A stretch of 64,000 nucleotides of DNA from Betaproteobacteria bacterium. Lineage in GTDB: Bacteria; Pseudomonadota; Gammaproteobacteria; Burkholderiales; Burkholderiaceae. Each line of letters starts with the position of its first letter. Position 1 is the first letter of the stretch. The translations under genes and the position numbers were made by a program. The stretch spans positions 1 through 64,000 of the forward strand of contig CANGHN010000003.1 of assembly GCA_947453825.1 (NCBI GenBank), read 5' to 3'. Of the stretch, positions 1-9,838 are shown one piece after another. The notes below the pieces were generated by a model that was not told where the DNA came from, did not search any database, and saw only the letters and a program-made list of their open reading frames with translations.

Positions 1-200
1 ATAACAACTTAGAGTAAAAATCTCCCTTAGACAGCCTCACATGCTTACGTTGAACTCGAAAAAATGGGTTTTTTGGGGAGCTTGGATTCCGAACTGCTCT
101 ATTAACGGCGATATCTTGCGATTACAAAAGTTAAATCAAATAGTCAATTTTTTGATGAAATTATTACCGCTAGATCTGAAGCAAGAAACTGACTTAATTA

Positions 201-920
201 TTACAAGACGGACTTTCTACTCTGGAAAAGATAAAGTACAGCAGCGATTGCCAGCAATGAAAAAGCGATCGGCCCGTGATAGCTAGCATGAGCAAGTTGC
301 AATTCCCAGCCAAAGCCCAAGAACAAAGCTAGCCCCAGAAGATTGATCTTCTTATTCATCATGAGGTAGATGGCCAGAGAGGCAGCGGCAGTAAATACAG
401 CCCAAGATCCTGTAAGACTCACAACAGATCCAACTCCGCCAATCCAAGAGTCAACCCACATCACATCCAAGAAGCGTTGAATTACATGCGCATCGTATGC
501 GCTGATTTCTCCTGCAGCAAAGAGTTGGTCAATAACAATCAATTGGCGACCTAAGGCAATACCACCAATACTATCGAGCACTGTAAAGTAAACAACGAAG
601 ATAAAAATCGCCGCTCTGGAAACCCAGGCAAAGAGTTTTCCTTTGCGCTCTTCCTGAGAATCTTGCTCAAATGCCCCACCCAGAATTAAGAGTCCAATAC
701 CCACTAGGACTACTAAGGGTGTTTGCACCATATGCAAAATGAACCACCAGTTTGGGCCGAAATAGGCCAAGGCATCATAGTGCGGATCATGTGGTTGTGG
801 ATGACATAAATAAGCCGTCATTCCAGGATTTGCTGTGAAATGCGCAGGATGAAATAACTCCATCCCCATCAAAATAAGTGGGGACAATACCAGACAAATA
901 AAAATCATGATACGCATCAC
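201..920 (-). CDS. multi-pass membrane protein, function unknown
   Basis: 239-aa ORF with several hydrophobic segments; first in a string of minus-strand genes with short gaps. Confidence 0.7.
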   Translation of the reverse strand: MMRIMIFICLVLSPLILMGMELFHPAHFTANPGMTAYLCHPQPHDPHYDALAYFGPNWWFILHMVQTPLVVLVGIGLLILGGAFEQDSQEERKGKLFAWVSRAAIFIFVVYFTVLDSIGGIALGRQLIVIDQLFAAGEISAYDAHVIQRFLDVMWVDSWIGGVGSVVSLTGSWAVFTAAASLAIYLMMNKKINLLGLALFLGFGWELQLAHASYHGPIAFSLLAIAAVLYLFQSRKSVL

Positions 921-951
921 TTATCTCCGAAATTGGATGAATATCCACATA

Positions 952-1392
952 TTAATCTGCCAGCTCTTGCAATACAGCTCTCACGTTTGCTGGAATAGGT
1001 GTTGGCTTGTTAGTCTTACGGTCCACATAGACATGCACAAAGTGACCCAAGGCTGATGCAATATTTTCATCGTTTCTAAAAACAGCGACTTCATACTTCA
1101 CACTACTGTTTCCCAAATGCACCACCTTGATGCCTATCTGAATCAAGTCTGGATATACGACTGGAGAAAAATAATTGCAATGCGTTTCAACGACTAGGCC
1201 AACCACTTCACTTTTGGCGATATCTAATACGTGATGGTTAATTAAATAACGATTAACGGCAGTATCAAAGAATGAGTAATACACTACATTATTGATATGC
1301 CCATAGACATCGTTATCCATCCATCTCGAATGAATTTCTTCAAAGGCGTGATAATCAGCTCGGCTAGTAGGGGATACTTTTTGCGCACTCAT
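952..1392 (-). CDS. acyl-CoA thioesterase, 4-hydroxybenzoyl-CoA thioesterase/YbgC hotdog family
   Basis: RWMDNDVYGHINNVVYYSFFDTAVNRYL hotdog motif. Confidence 0.85.
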   Translation of the reverse strand: MSAQKVSPTSRADYHAFEEIHSRWMDNDVYGHINNVVYYSFFDTAVNRYLINHHVLDIAKSEVVGLVVETHCNYFSPVVYPDLIQIGIKVVHLGNSSVKYEVAVFRNDENIASALGHFVHVYVDRKTNKPTPIPANVRAVLQELAD

Positions 1393-2537
1393 AAAGCCTC
1401 TTGATAAAGCATCGCGGCATCGCTCAAAGTAATCTCACGTGGGCTATTTTGTAGTAAGCGCGTTTGCAGCATAGCATCAGCTGCAAGTTGATCAATAGCT
1501 GCAGCAGTAATGCCAACATCGGCCAAACGTTTGGGCAGCCCCAACTCACCAGCCAGGCCTCCAAGGTAATCAGCTAGTTGTTTAGCCTGCTGCAGGGTTG
1601 AACCTTGTAATCCTGGTCGTATGACTTGCCCTAACTCAGCGTACATGGCATGTGCTGCTTCTATATTGAAACGCATAACTGGTCCCAGCATTAAAGAATT
1701 GGATAGGCCATGCGGTACATGAAATCTAGCGCCAATCGGATAAGCCAAGGCATGAACACCGGCTACTGGGGCATTTGTAAAGGCCATGCCTGCAAGACAT
1801 GCACCGAGTAACATATTTTCACGAGCAACAATATCACCACTATTTTTAACAGACCTGTGAAGATTGCCAGCTAATAATCTCAAGGCTTCTTTTGCTAAAC
1901 AATCTGAAACAGGATTCTTTAAACGCTTAGTAGTAAATGCTTCAATTGCATGCACCATGGCATCAATACCTGTTGCAGAAGTGACATGGGCTGGTAAACC
2001 AAGAGTTAACTCTGCATCTAGCAAAGCAACATCCGGTAGAAGCTGTGGGGACACCACGCCCTTTTTTTCACTTTCACTAACCGTTACTATAGAAATCGTA
2101 GTGACCTCTGAACCAGTACCAGCAGTAGTGGGAACCAAGATCAACGGCAAGCGTGGCCCCTTAGCCATACCCACACCATAGACATCCGATAAACGTTCCT
2201 TACCTGAGGCTAATAAAGCAACCAACTTAGCAACGTCCATTGAGCTACCACCACCAAAACCCACAATAAAGTCTGCTCGACATTCTTGCGCCGCCTTTAC
2301 AGCCTGCTCAATTATCACAACTGGTGGATCTGCCTGCACTTCAGAATAAACAGTGAGCGCTATTCCCAATTCTGTGAACTGAGACAAGGAAGGATTTAAT
2401 AGGCCAGCAGATAAGACCCCAGGATCAGTAACAATCAACGCAGACTTTCCGCCCCGCTCCTGAATCCGTTTTGCTAAATGAGCAGCGCCACCTCTTTCCA
2501 CCAAAATGGAACGCGTAGAGTGAAAGTCAAATTGCAT
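1389..2537 (-). CDS. iron-containing alcohol dehydrogenase
   Basis: GGGSSMDVAK and HALAYPIGARFHVPHG motifs; start overlaps by 4 nt with the next gene. Confidence 0.9.
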   Translation of the reverse strand: MQFDFHSTRSILVERGGAAHLAKRIQERGGKSALIVTDPGVLSAGLLNPSLSQFTELGIALTVYSEVQADPPVVIIEQAVKAAQECRADFIVGFGGGSSMDVAKLVALLASGKERLSDVYGVGMAKGPRLPLILVPTTAGTGSEVTTISIVTVSESEKKGVVSPQLLPDVALLDAELTLGLPAHVTSATGIDAMVHAIEAFTTKRLKNPVSDCLAKEALRLLAGNLHRSVKNSGDIVARENMLLGACLAGMAFTNAPVAGVHALAYPIGARFHVPHGLSNSLMLGPVMRFNIEAAHAMYAELGQVIRPGLQGSTLQQAKQLADYLGGLAGELGLPKRLADVGITAAAIDQLAADAMLQTRLLQNSPREITLSDAAMLYQEAL

Positions 2538-2590
2538 ATCTTTACCTTCTAAGCAGTTAACTTCTTTTGAAACTGGGACGAGTTTATAGC

Positions 2591-3754
2591 TTACTGGTCA
2601 ACAATAAATCCATCGTAGTGTGGACGCATCGATATTGGCTTGACTAATGGCGGTCTAATCTTATGTGCGTCAGGCAAGATATTCATGCCAAGCCCTGGGC
2701 CATTCGGAATATCTACAAAGCCATCTTTTGGTAAAGGCACCTTATCCACCACATTGCTGCCCAAATGAATCGGCAAGGATTCAAAGGTGCCAGCCTCAAA
2801 GCCTGTGGCATATTCTTGAATGGCAAAATTAGGGATCGCTGCAGCTAATTGCAAACAGGCCGCTAAACCGATTGGTGACAATGGATTATGTGGCACGATT
2901 TGAACCTGATGGGCTTCTGCAATTGCAGCTACCTTCTTAGCTCCAGTAATACCTCCGCACAAACATAAATCAACCCGGGCATATTCCACTCCGCCTCTAG
3001 CCATTAGCATCTGAAACTCGTAGATATTGGAAAAACGCTCACCAGTTGCTATAGGCACATGAATCTTTTCAGCGACGCGCGCCATAGCGTCATTACTTTC
3101 TGGTCGAATTGGGTCTTCAATAAACATTGGATGGGTATGCTCAATGCCTCTGGCAAAGACAATTGCTTCTGCGGGTGTCAAACGGCGGTGAATCTCTAAT
3201 AGCAAGTCAACCCGATCGCCAACTACCTCACGCATTCTTTCGGTATTCTCAATCGCATCACGCATTTTTTTGATGTGTGTCTTGAAATACACCTTGTCAT
3301 TTCCCTCATCTAAGAAAGGATTCAGGTGACCAAAGGCAGTAAAGCCTGCATTCATTTTGACCTCACACTCCTCTAGCATCTTCTCAATCGTGCTTTCATA
3401 GATGTGGCCATAAATACGAGCTTTAGTTCTAGCAGCTCCCCCTAAGAGCTCATAGATAGGAACGTTCAAAGCCTTACCCTTGATATCCCACAGCGCCATA
3501 TCAATTGCAGAAATAGCGGCATTCTCAGCCAAGCCTTGGAAATAACTAAAGCGGTGCATTACATTCCAGTGATGCTCAATTGGAAAAGGGTCTTTACCTT
3601 CTAAGTATTCTGCAAATCGCTTAATACAAGCACCAGCAGCTTCGATATGACCCCATGTACCCGCCTCTCCAAAGCCAGTAATACCCTCATCCGTTTCCAC
3701 GCGCACAAACATAAATTGACCAACGTGCCAAGGAATTACTTTTACTATTTTCAT
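2591..3754 (-). CDS. mandelate racemase/muconate lactonizing enzyme (enolase superfamily)
   Basis: VRVETDEGITGFGEAG, AISAIDMALWDIKGKALNVPIYELLGG, FIEDPIRPE. Confidence 0.9.
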   Translation of the reverse strand: MKIVKVIPWHVGQFMFVRVETDEGITGFGEAGTWGHIEAAGACIKRFAEYLEGKDPFPIEHHWNVMHRFSYFQGLAENAAISAIDMALWDIKGKALNVPIYELLGGAARTKARIYGHIYESTIEKMLEECEVKMNAGFTAFGHLNPFLDEGNDKVYFKTHIKKMRDAIENTERMREVVGDRVDLLLEIHRRLTPAEAIVFARGIEHTHPMFIEDPIRPESNDAMARVAEKIHVPIATGERFSNIYEFQMLMARGGVEYARVDLCLCGGITGAKKVAAIAEAHQVQIVPHNPLSPIGLAACLQLAAAIPNFAIQEYATGFEAGTFESLPIHLGSNVVDKVPLPKDGFVDIPNGPGLGMNILPDAHKIRPPLVKPISMRPHYDGFIVDQ

Positions 3755-3786
3755 TTCAATACTTTCTTTGATAAATGGGTATAGAT

Positions 3787-4755
3787 TTAATTGTCGGCTT
3801 TGATTCCGGCTTTTCTAATCAGCTCACCCCAGCGATTACCTTCAGCAGCAATAAATTTATTTGCGTCAGCAGGAGAAATATTGACAGGCTCTGCACCTGC
3901 AGCGATGAGCTTCTCTTTGAATTCTGGTTTAGCTAATGTCTTAACAAGTTCGCTATTGAGCTGATCAATAATTTTTTGCGGTGTATCTTTTGGCGCGGCC
4001 AACCCAAACCAGTTGGCAACCACAAATGCTGCCAAGCCGGCCTCGCTTGAAGTGGGCACAGTAGGAAGGGTTGATACTCGTTTGTTGCTCGCAACTGCCA
4101 ATGCTTTAATCCGGCCAGATCCCAAGTGCTGCGCTACTGTAGGGGCTGCAGTAATTAATACATCTACTTGTCCACTCAGTAAGTCTTGCAATGCAGGGCC
4201 AGATCCCTTGTAAGGAATATGGGTCATCTCAATACCCGCTACTGACTTAAGTAACTCGCCAGCCATATGGGGGCCGCTACCGGAGCCACCAGAAGCAAAA
4301 TTAACTTTGCCAGGGTTAGCTTTGCAATACGCAATGAACTCTTTTAAGTTAGAAACGGGAACCTTGGAGCTAATGGCAAGCACATAGGGTGCTTCAGCAA
4401 AAATACCTGCAGAGGTCAAGTCTCGAATCGGGCTAAAGGTCAACTTTGGAAATAAAGCGGGGACAATCGTTTGCGTCATTTCATTGGATAAAAGCGTATA
4501 GCCATCAGGAACTGCATTCGCTACAAATCCCATTGCAATCGTACCGCTCGCCCCACCCTTGTTATCAACTACAAAGGATTTTCCAGTTGCGGTATTTAAA
4601 GCTTGCGCCAGAATGCGCGCAACAATATCAGTAGTACCTCCAGTGGAGTAAGGCACGACAATCGTTACCGGTCTTGAGGGGTAATCACTTTGAGCAATCG
4701 CCTGATTGGCAAAAAGTAACAGGCTAGCCATGAGGGCTTGCAACAATATATGCAT
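3787..4755 (-). CDS. Bug/TctC-family tripartite tricarboxylate transporter receptor
   Basis: signal peptide, YPSRPVTIVVPYSTGGTTDIVARILAQAL, HIPYKGSGPALQDLLSGQVD. Confidence 0.95.
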   Translation of the reverse strand: MHILLQALMASLLLFANQAIAQSDYPSRPVTIVVPYSTGGTTDIVARILAQALNTATGKSFVVDNKGGASGTIAMGFVANAVPDGYTLLSNEMTQTIVPALFPKLTFSPIRDLTSAGIFAEAPYVLAISSKVPVSNLKEFIAYCKANPGKVNFASGGSGSGPHMAGELLKSVAGIEMTHIPYKGSGPALQDLLSGQVDVLITAAPTVAQHLGSGRIKALAVASNKRVSTLPTVPTSSEAGLAAFVVANWFGLAAPKDTPQKIIDQLNSELVKTLAKPEFKEKLIAAGAEPVNISPADANKFIAAEGNRWGELIRKAGIKADN

Positions 4756-4806
4756 ATCTTTCCTTTGGAATGTGCTTACTTATCTCACTATAAAGATAAA
4801 TTTTAG

Positions 4807-5556
4807 TTAACTTGCATTGCTAAGGCCTACTGTAATACCGCCACATACATATAAGGTCTGTCCAGTGACAAAACTTGTCCGGTCATCTATTAGGTAGGCT
4901 GCTGTATTTGCAACATCCTCAGGCTGGCCCATTCTCTTGACCGGAATGTTCTTAATGATCTTAATGGTTTTAGGTGCATCGGGCGGATTACCCGAAGTAA
5001 ATAATTCTGTAGCAATAGGTCCAGGGCCAATTGCGTTAACAGTCACGCCAAATTGCGCCATCTCTAATGCCCAGGTCCTGGTCATACCAATTAAGCCCGC
5101 CTTGGTAGCAGCATAAGCAGTGCGCTCTTCTTTTCCTAAAGCGGCACGGCTGGCAATATTCACGATCCGACCAAAATTTGCCTTTTGCATGTATGGCATC
5201 AGACATTGCGCTAACACCATTGGCGCCTTGAGATTGAGTGCGCATACCGCATCAAAATCACTCTCAGTGACATTTTCTAGTGCGCCGGGTTTAATAATGC
5301 CTGCGTTATTTACTAATCTCAAGATAGGGGTATGACTAGCGATCTCATGTATCAAGGCTACAACTGCTTTGCTATCGGTGATGTCAATTAAATGAAAGTC
5401 CTCACCAGCCAATAGACTTGATGGAGCCGACTTATCAAAATTGATGATGCGATAACCATCTTGTGTCAGGCGAGTTGCAATCGCTCGCCCGATACCTCGA
5501 CTAGCTCCAGTAACTAAAACATTTTTTTGAGAATTCATTACATCACTTTCAATCAA
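4807..5556 (-). CDS. SDR-family oxidoreductase
   Basis: VTGASRGIGRAIA, NNAGI, YAATKAGLIGMTRTWALE. Confidence 0.92.
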   Translation of the reverse strand: MIESDVMNSQKNVLVTGASRGIGRAIATRLTQDGYRIINFDKSAPSSLLAGEDFHLIDITDSKAVVALIHEIASHTPILRLVNNAGIIKPGALENVTESDFDAVCALNLKAPMVLAQCLMPYMQKANFGRIVNIASRAALGKEERTAYAATKAGLIGMTRTWALEMAQFGVTVNAIGPGPIATELFTSGNPPDAPKTIKIIKNIPVKRMGQPEDVANTAAYLIDDRTSFVTGQTLYVCGGITVGLSNAS

Positions 5557-6541
5557 CGGTTGCGCCAGAGGCTTTCACAACTTTTTCCCATTTTTGGGTA
5601 TCGCTCACAATAATCTTGCCAAAATCTTCAGGGGTGCCTGGTATTAATGTGCCACCCAAATCGGCTAAGCGTTTTTGCATTTTAGGATCTGCCAATAACT
5701 GATTAACAGCGGCATTTAATTTATCAATTACCTCACGGGGGGTTCCTTTTGGCGCACCGATACCAAACCAAGCACTAGCCTCATAGCCTGGAACTGTTTC
5801 TGCTACGGTTGGCACGTTTGGAAGAGAGGCTTCACGCACAGAAGTAGTCACAGCTAGGGCACGAATTCTGCCATCTTTAATAAAGCCTGAAGAGGAAGGC
5901 AAGTTATCAAACAAGACTTGCACTTGACCAGCGATCAAATCATTCAAGGCTGGGCCAGCGCCTTTATAAGGAATGTGCGCCATCTTGCAGCCGGTCATGG
6001 TTTTAAATAACTCACCGGATAAATGAATTGAGGAACCACTACCTGAAGAGGCCATATTGACCTTAGTTGGATTGGCCTTGCAATAAGTAATGAACTCGGC
6101 AACCGTCTTCACGGGCAATGAGTTGGTGACCACCATCACATTCGGTGTTCGAATAATGCCAGCTACTGGCGCAATATCATTAATAAAGTTGAAGTTGAGG
6201 TTTTTATAGAGCGTCGCATTAATCGCATTGGCAGGATTAACAATGGTCAAGGTATAACCATCTGCTGGTGAGCGCACTACATATTCAGTGCCGATATTAT
6301 TTCCACCACCAGGCTTATTTTCAACCAACACTGTCTCGCCCAGCTTTTCCGATAAGCCTTGCGACATAATGCGTGCCAAGACATCGGTTGTTCCCCCGGG
6401 GGAGTAGGCAACAATGAGTCGAATAGGTTTATTCGGGTAATCTGCCGCAATAGCAGAGCCAGTCAATGTAAGCGAACTTACTAGCAACATTAAAAAGTAG
6501 CGAGGGATATTGAACATCATGAACACTCCTTCCATTTTCAA
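5549..6541 (-). CDS. Bug/TctC-family receptor
   Basis: YPNKPIRLIVAYSPGGTTDVLARIM, HIPYKGAGPALNDLIAGQVQ. Confidence 0.95.
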   Translation of the reverse strand: MKMEGVFMMFNIPRYFLMLLVSSLTLTGSAIAADYPNKPIRLIVAYSPGGTTDVLARIMSQGLSEKLGETVLVENKPGGGNNIGTEYVVRSPADGYTLTIVNPANAINATLYKNLNFNFINDIAPVAGIIRTPNVMVVTNSLPVKTVAEFITYCKANPTKVNMASSGSGSSIHLSGELFKTMTGCKMAHIPYKGAGPALNDLIAGQVQVLFDNLPSSSGFIKDGRIRALAVTTSVREASLPNVPTVAETVPGYEASAWFGIGAPKGTPREVIDKLNAAVNQLLADPKMQKRLADLGGTLIPGTPEDFGKIIVSDTQKWEKVVKASGATVD

Positions 6542-6575
6542 CAGTTTGATTTATGAGCAATCATTTTTAAGCAAA

Positions 6576-8000
6576 TTATTTTGTCATACATATTGCTGGC
6601 CTTCTTTGGGCAAACTGGGTTTTTTGCTCAAAGGCATGGGCCAGTTGCAAAACTCCAAAATCATCGTGATGACGACCCACAATCTGAATGCCTACTGGCA
6701 AATGAGTGTTAGTAAAGCCCGCTGGAACTGAGATAGCGGGATTACCAAGAGCACTGATATGGTAGGCCGTTTTTTGCCAATCAATATAAGTTTGCATTTT
6801 TACTCCGTTAATCGAGGTGGGGTACTCTTCATCAATTGAAAATGGTGCAACCTGAGAAACTGGCAGCACTAAAAAATCATATTTCTTGAAAAATTCCCGC
6901 ATGCGGTGATAAAGCTCTGTACGCTTAGCTTCTGCTCTTGCCAATTGTGGGCCAGTAATTGGAAGACCCTGCTCCGCATTCCAAATGACCGTGTCTTTAA
7001 TCTGATCACGATGTTCTTTTAACAAAGGAGTAATGCGTAACTCGGTTCTCCAAGCGCGCCAGAGCATAAAAATTTCATCTGCCTCTGCAATATTAGGCTC
7101 ATCATTGATTACCTGGCAGCTAAGCTCCTGAAAAACTGCTCTAGAAGATTCAACGACTCTTGCTACCTCAGGCTCAACAGGTAAACCTCCTAAATTTGCA
7201 CTAAAGGCAATCTTGCAATCTTTAAATGATCTTTCTAGAGGTCGCGCAAAAAACTCTCCTGGAGTTTCTAATGCTATCGGTGATCGATCATCCGGTCCAG
7301 CCATGGCTGCCAATCCCAAAGCAAGATCTTGCACAGAGCGCGCCATGGGGCCAGGAACACTCATGGTGTACCAACCCAAAGATTCAGGCCATGAAGGCAC
7401 CCTTCCAACCGAAGGTCGAATGCCCACGATATTGCAAAAGCTTGCTGGGTTGCGTAATGAACCTCCGAGGTCAGTGCCATCAGCTAAGGCAATCATGCCC
7501 GTCGCCAAAGCGACTGCTCCGCCACCTGAAGAGCCACCGCAGGTCTTGCTCAGATCATAAGGATTGGGAGTCACCCCAAAGACTGCATTGAATGTTTGGC
7601 TGCCAGCACCAAATTCTGGTGTATTGGTTTTACCCAAACTAATCGCACCCGCTTTTTTCAAACGCTCTACCGGCAGTGAATCGACATCGGGAACATAATC
7701 TTGGTAAGCAAGTGACCCAAAGGTAGTTCTAACACCTTTTGTTAAGAATAAATCCTTATGCGCCACTGGCAGCCCATGCAGCAAACCCAAGGATTCATTG
7801 GTCTGGATTTTTTGATCTGCAACGGCAGCCTCTGCCATGGCAGATTCGGCAGTCAGGGTCACAATCGCATTCATCGTGGGATTTAAGCGCTCAATTTGAT
7901 CGAGATGAGCGCGAACTACTTGTTGTACTGGTATTTTTTTCGCGCGCATCAGCTGCGCTAATTGTGTTGCCGATAAAAAACACACATCATCATTTAGCAT
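6576..8000 (-). CDS. amidase (amidase signature family)
   Basis: GLPVAHKDLF, KTCGGSSGGGAVALATGMIALADGTDLGGSLRNPASFCNIVGIRPS. Confidence 0.95.
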   Translation of the reverse strand: MLNDDVCFLSATQLAQLMRAKKIPVQQVVRAHLDQIERLNPTMNAIVTLTAESAMAEAAVADQKIQTNESLGLLHGLPVAHKDLFLTKGVRTTFGSLAYQDYVPDVDSLPVERLKKAGAISLGKTNTPEFGAGSQTFNAVFGVTPNPYDLSKTCGGSSGGGAVALATGMIALADGTDLGGSLRNPASFCNIVGIRPSVGRVPSWPESLGWYTMSVPGPMARSVQDLALGLAAMAGPDDRSPIALETPGEFFARPLERSFKDCKIAFSANLGGLPVEPEVARVVESSRAVFQELSCQVINDEPNIAEADEIFMLWRAWRTELRITPLLKEHRDQIKDTVIWNAEQGLPITGPQLARAEAKRTELYHRMREFFKKYDFLVLPVSQVAPFSIDEEYPTSINGVKMQTYIDWQKTAYHISALGNPAISVPAGFTNTHLPVGIQIVGRHHDDFGVLQLAHAFEQKTQFAQRRPAICMTK

Positions 8001-8115
8001 TTCAAATAAGTCCCCGTTTAGTGCTTTTGTTATTTAGATAGTATAGGTGAGCACTTTGATCTGAAGCAAAATGATATGGTGCAGTACAACAAATTAAATA
8101 CTCAACTGTAATCAC

Positions 8116-8147
8116 ACTAAGCCCTAAATAAAAATTTAGGGCTTAGT
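8116..8147 (-). terminator. 14-bp perfect hairpin after the c-heme/Vgb-like gene, no clear U-tract
   Basis: ACTAAGCCCTAAAT-AAAA-ATTTAGGGCTTAGT. Confidence 0.5.
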
Positions 8148-8152
8148 CACCT

Positions 8153-9817
8153 CTATTGCAAAGGCTCAAGCTTCACAATACTGGCGCCATGATTGCTGCC
8201 AACCCAAAAAATTGGCTGAGGCGCATTATCTTGTACGTACACCCGACGCACATTGGTAGGACGTGGCAAGAAATATTCAATAATTTCATTGCTATTGAGA
8301 TTCAGACGCGCAATTTTGTCGGTGGTCATCGAGCCAGTCCAAACATAGTTATTACGGTCCTTGATGGCATCGTAGGGTGCTGAATAGGGGGTTGGGACAA
8401 GCCATTCCTTTACCTCCCCACTTTTGGTGTCAAGCATCCCAATCCTGTGGCCTCGATACTCACCAAACCAGAGACGATCATTCTCATCCATCGAGCCGCG
8501 ACGTGGTGATGCGCCTTTGGTTGGCAGCGTCACCAAGGTAATCTCACCTGTTTTAGCATCGATACGACCAATCTCTTGCTGACGGAAATCGGTAAAGAAA
8601 GCATTGTTCTGAGAGTCTGATATCACATCATAGATATTGTGCTGCAGCTTAGAGCCTGCAAAGGGAGCCCATGTTTCGACCTTGCCAGTAGCTACATCAA
8701 ATCGATGTACTCCTGCAAAGCCACTATTTTGGGCCCATACCTTGCCATCCACATTGCGGTTATAGGGTGCAACTTGATTTAACTGTGTAGAAGGTAAATT
8801 ATCTTTAGGAGGAGGTCTAAAATATTCAAACTTTTCAGTCTTAGGATCAAAACGTGCAATTGCTGCTTGATACATATTGCCGATCCACAAATCACCAACT
8901 CTATCTTCACGAATTGCCAAGATACCTTTAGGGAATTCTGGTTTTGAAATTTCAACCTCATACTCCTGTACCTTCCCAGTAATTGGATCCAGTCTGCCGA
9001 TGATCTGCTCACCAAAACTTGAATACCAAACCTGACCTGTCTTCGTGACAATCACATCGTGGGGTTGTAATAATTTTCGGGGTATATCGTATTCGGTGTA
9101 GATAACTTTAGTTGCCTCCCCGCTTGGTCTAGGAAAGCTTTTCAAAGGGTAAGTCCAGGTTGACCTACCATGTAAATTAATCTGCGCTAAAAATTCACCC
9201 ATCTCACGATAAATATTGACACGATCTTCGCCTTGCTCCTCCATGAGGCGCGCACCTTTTCTCATTTGAGGGGCGCCAGGCATGCTCTGATTTACATAAC
9301 TTTGCATACGTGGCAGAACAATGGTTAAAAACTCTTCGCTACTATATTTAGATTTAACAACGCGCTCCAAGGTATGGCAAGTTACACAGGTTAATAAAGA
9401 GCGCTTCTCGCGATCTGAACCAGGCATACTAGCCATCCACTCGGCATTAGTCATTTGACTAGATATATCCTTAACCTCTTTTAAATTAAGATTCAGAGTT
9501 TTGGATACGTCACTCGGAATATGAACCGTAGTTTTTTTAGGAAGATCGTAACCGACGGCACGAATCGTGATTTCATAATCGCCTGAGGATAGCCTATCCG
9601 CAGGAAATTGATATACACCTTGCTGATTACTGACAACTGATACAGATATGGGTGTACGGATATTTTTAGCACTTACTACTACGCCCTCCATTAATCCCTC
9701 TTTAGTAGAGCTGATACTACCTTTTAATGCAGCCGCATCAGCGCAATAAGCCCACGCTGGATACAAAGAAGAAAGACCAATAAATGCATATATCAAGTAG
9801 TTTTTTGTTATGCGCAT
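8153..9817 (-). CDS. secreted protein: CarboxypepD_reg-like N-domain, c-type heme motif and virginiamycin B lyase-like propeller
   Basis: GVVVSAKNIRTPISVSVVSNQQGVYQFP; single CVTCH heme site; repeated propeller motifs (VWYSSFGEQIIGRLDPITGKVQEYEV, DLWIGNMYQAAIARFDPKTEKFEYF). Confidence 0.85.
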   Translation of the reverse strand: MRITKNYLIYAFIGLSSLYPAWAYCADAAALKGSISSTKEGLMEGVVVSAKNIRTPISVSVVSNQQGVYQFPADRLSSGDYEITIRAVGYDLPKKTTVHIPSDVSKTLNLNLKEVKDISSQMTNAEWMASMPGSDREKRSLLTCVTCHTLERVVKSKYSSEEFLTIVLPRMQSYVNQSMPGAPQMRKGARLMEEQGEDRVNIYREMGEFLAQINLHGRSTWTYPLKSFPRPSGEATKVIYTEYDIPRKLLQPHDVIVTKTGQVWYSSFGEQIIGRLDPITGKVQEYEVEISKPEFPKGILAIREDRVGDLWIGNMYQAAIARFDPKTEKFEYFRPPPKDNLPSTQLNQVAPYNRNVDGKVWAQNSGFAGVHRFDVATGKVETWAPFAGSKLQHNIYDVISDSQNNAFFTDFRQQEIGRIDAKTGEITLVTLPTKGASPRRGSMDENDRLWFGEYRGHRIGMLDTKSGEVKEWLVPTPYSAPYDAIKDRNNYVWTGSMTTDKIARLNLNSNEIIEYFLPRPTNVRRVYVQDNAPQPIFWVGSNHGASIVKLEPLQ

Positions 9818-9838
9818 TATTTTTCCTTTCGTGTATTG

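Noticed and set aside
41-286. 81-aa plus-strand ORF
   Set aside because: Overlaps the 3' end of the 201-920 gene and has no recognisable motif.
7213-7591. Two long antisense ORFs (115 and 121 aa) inside the amidase gene
   Set aside because: Opposite-strand shadow ORFs in a clearly coding amidase; composition not protein-like.
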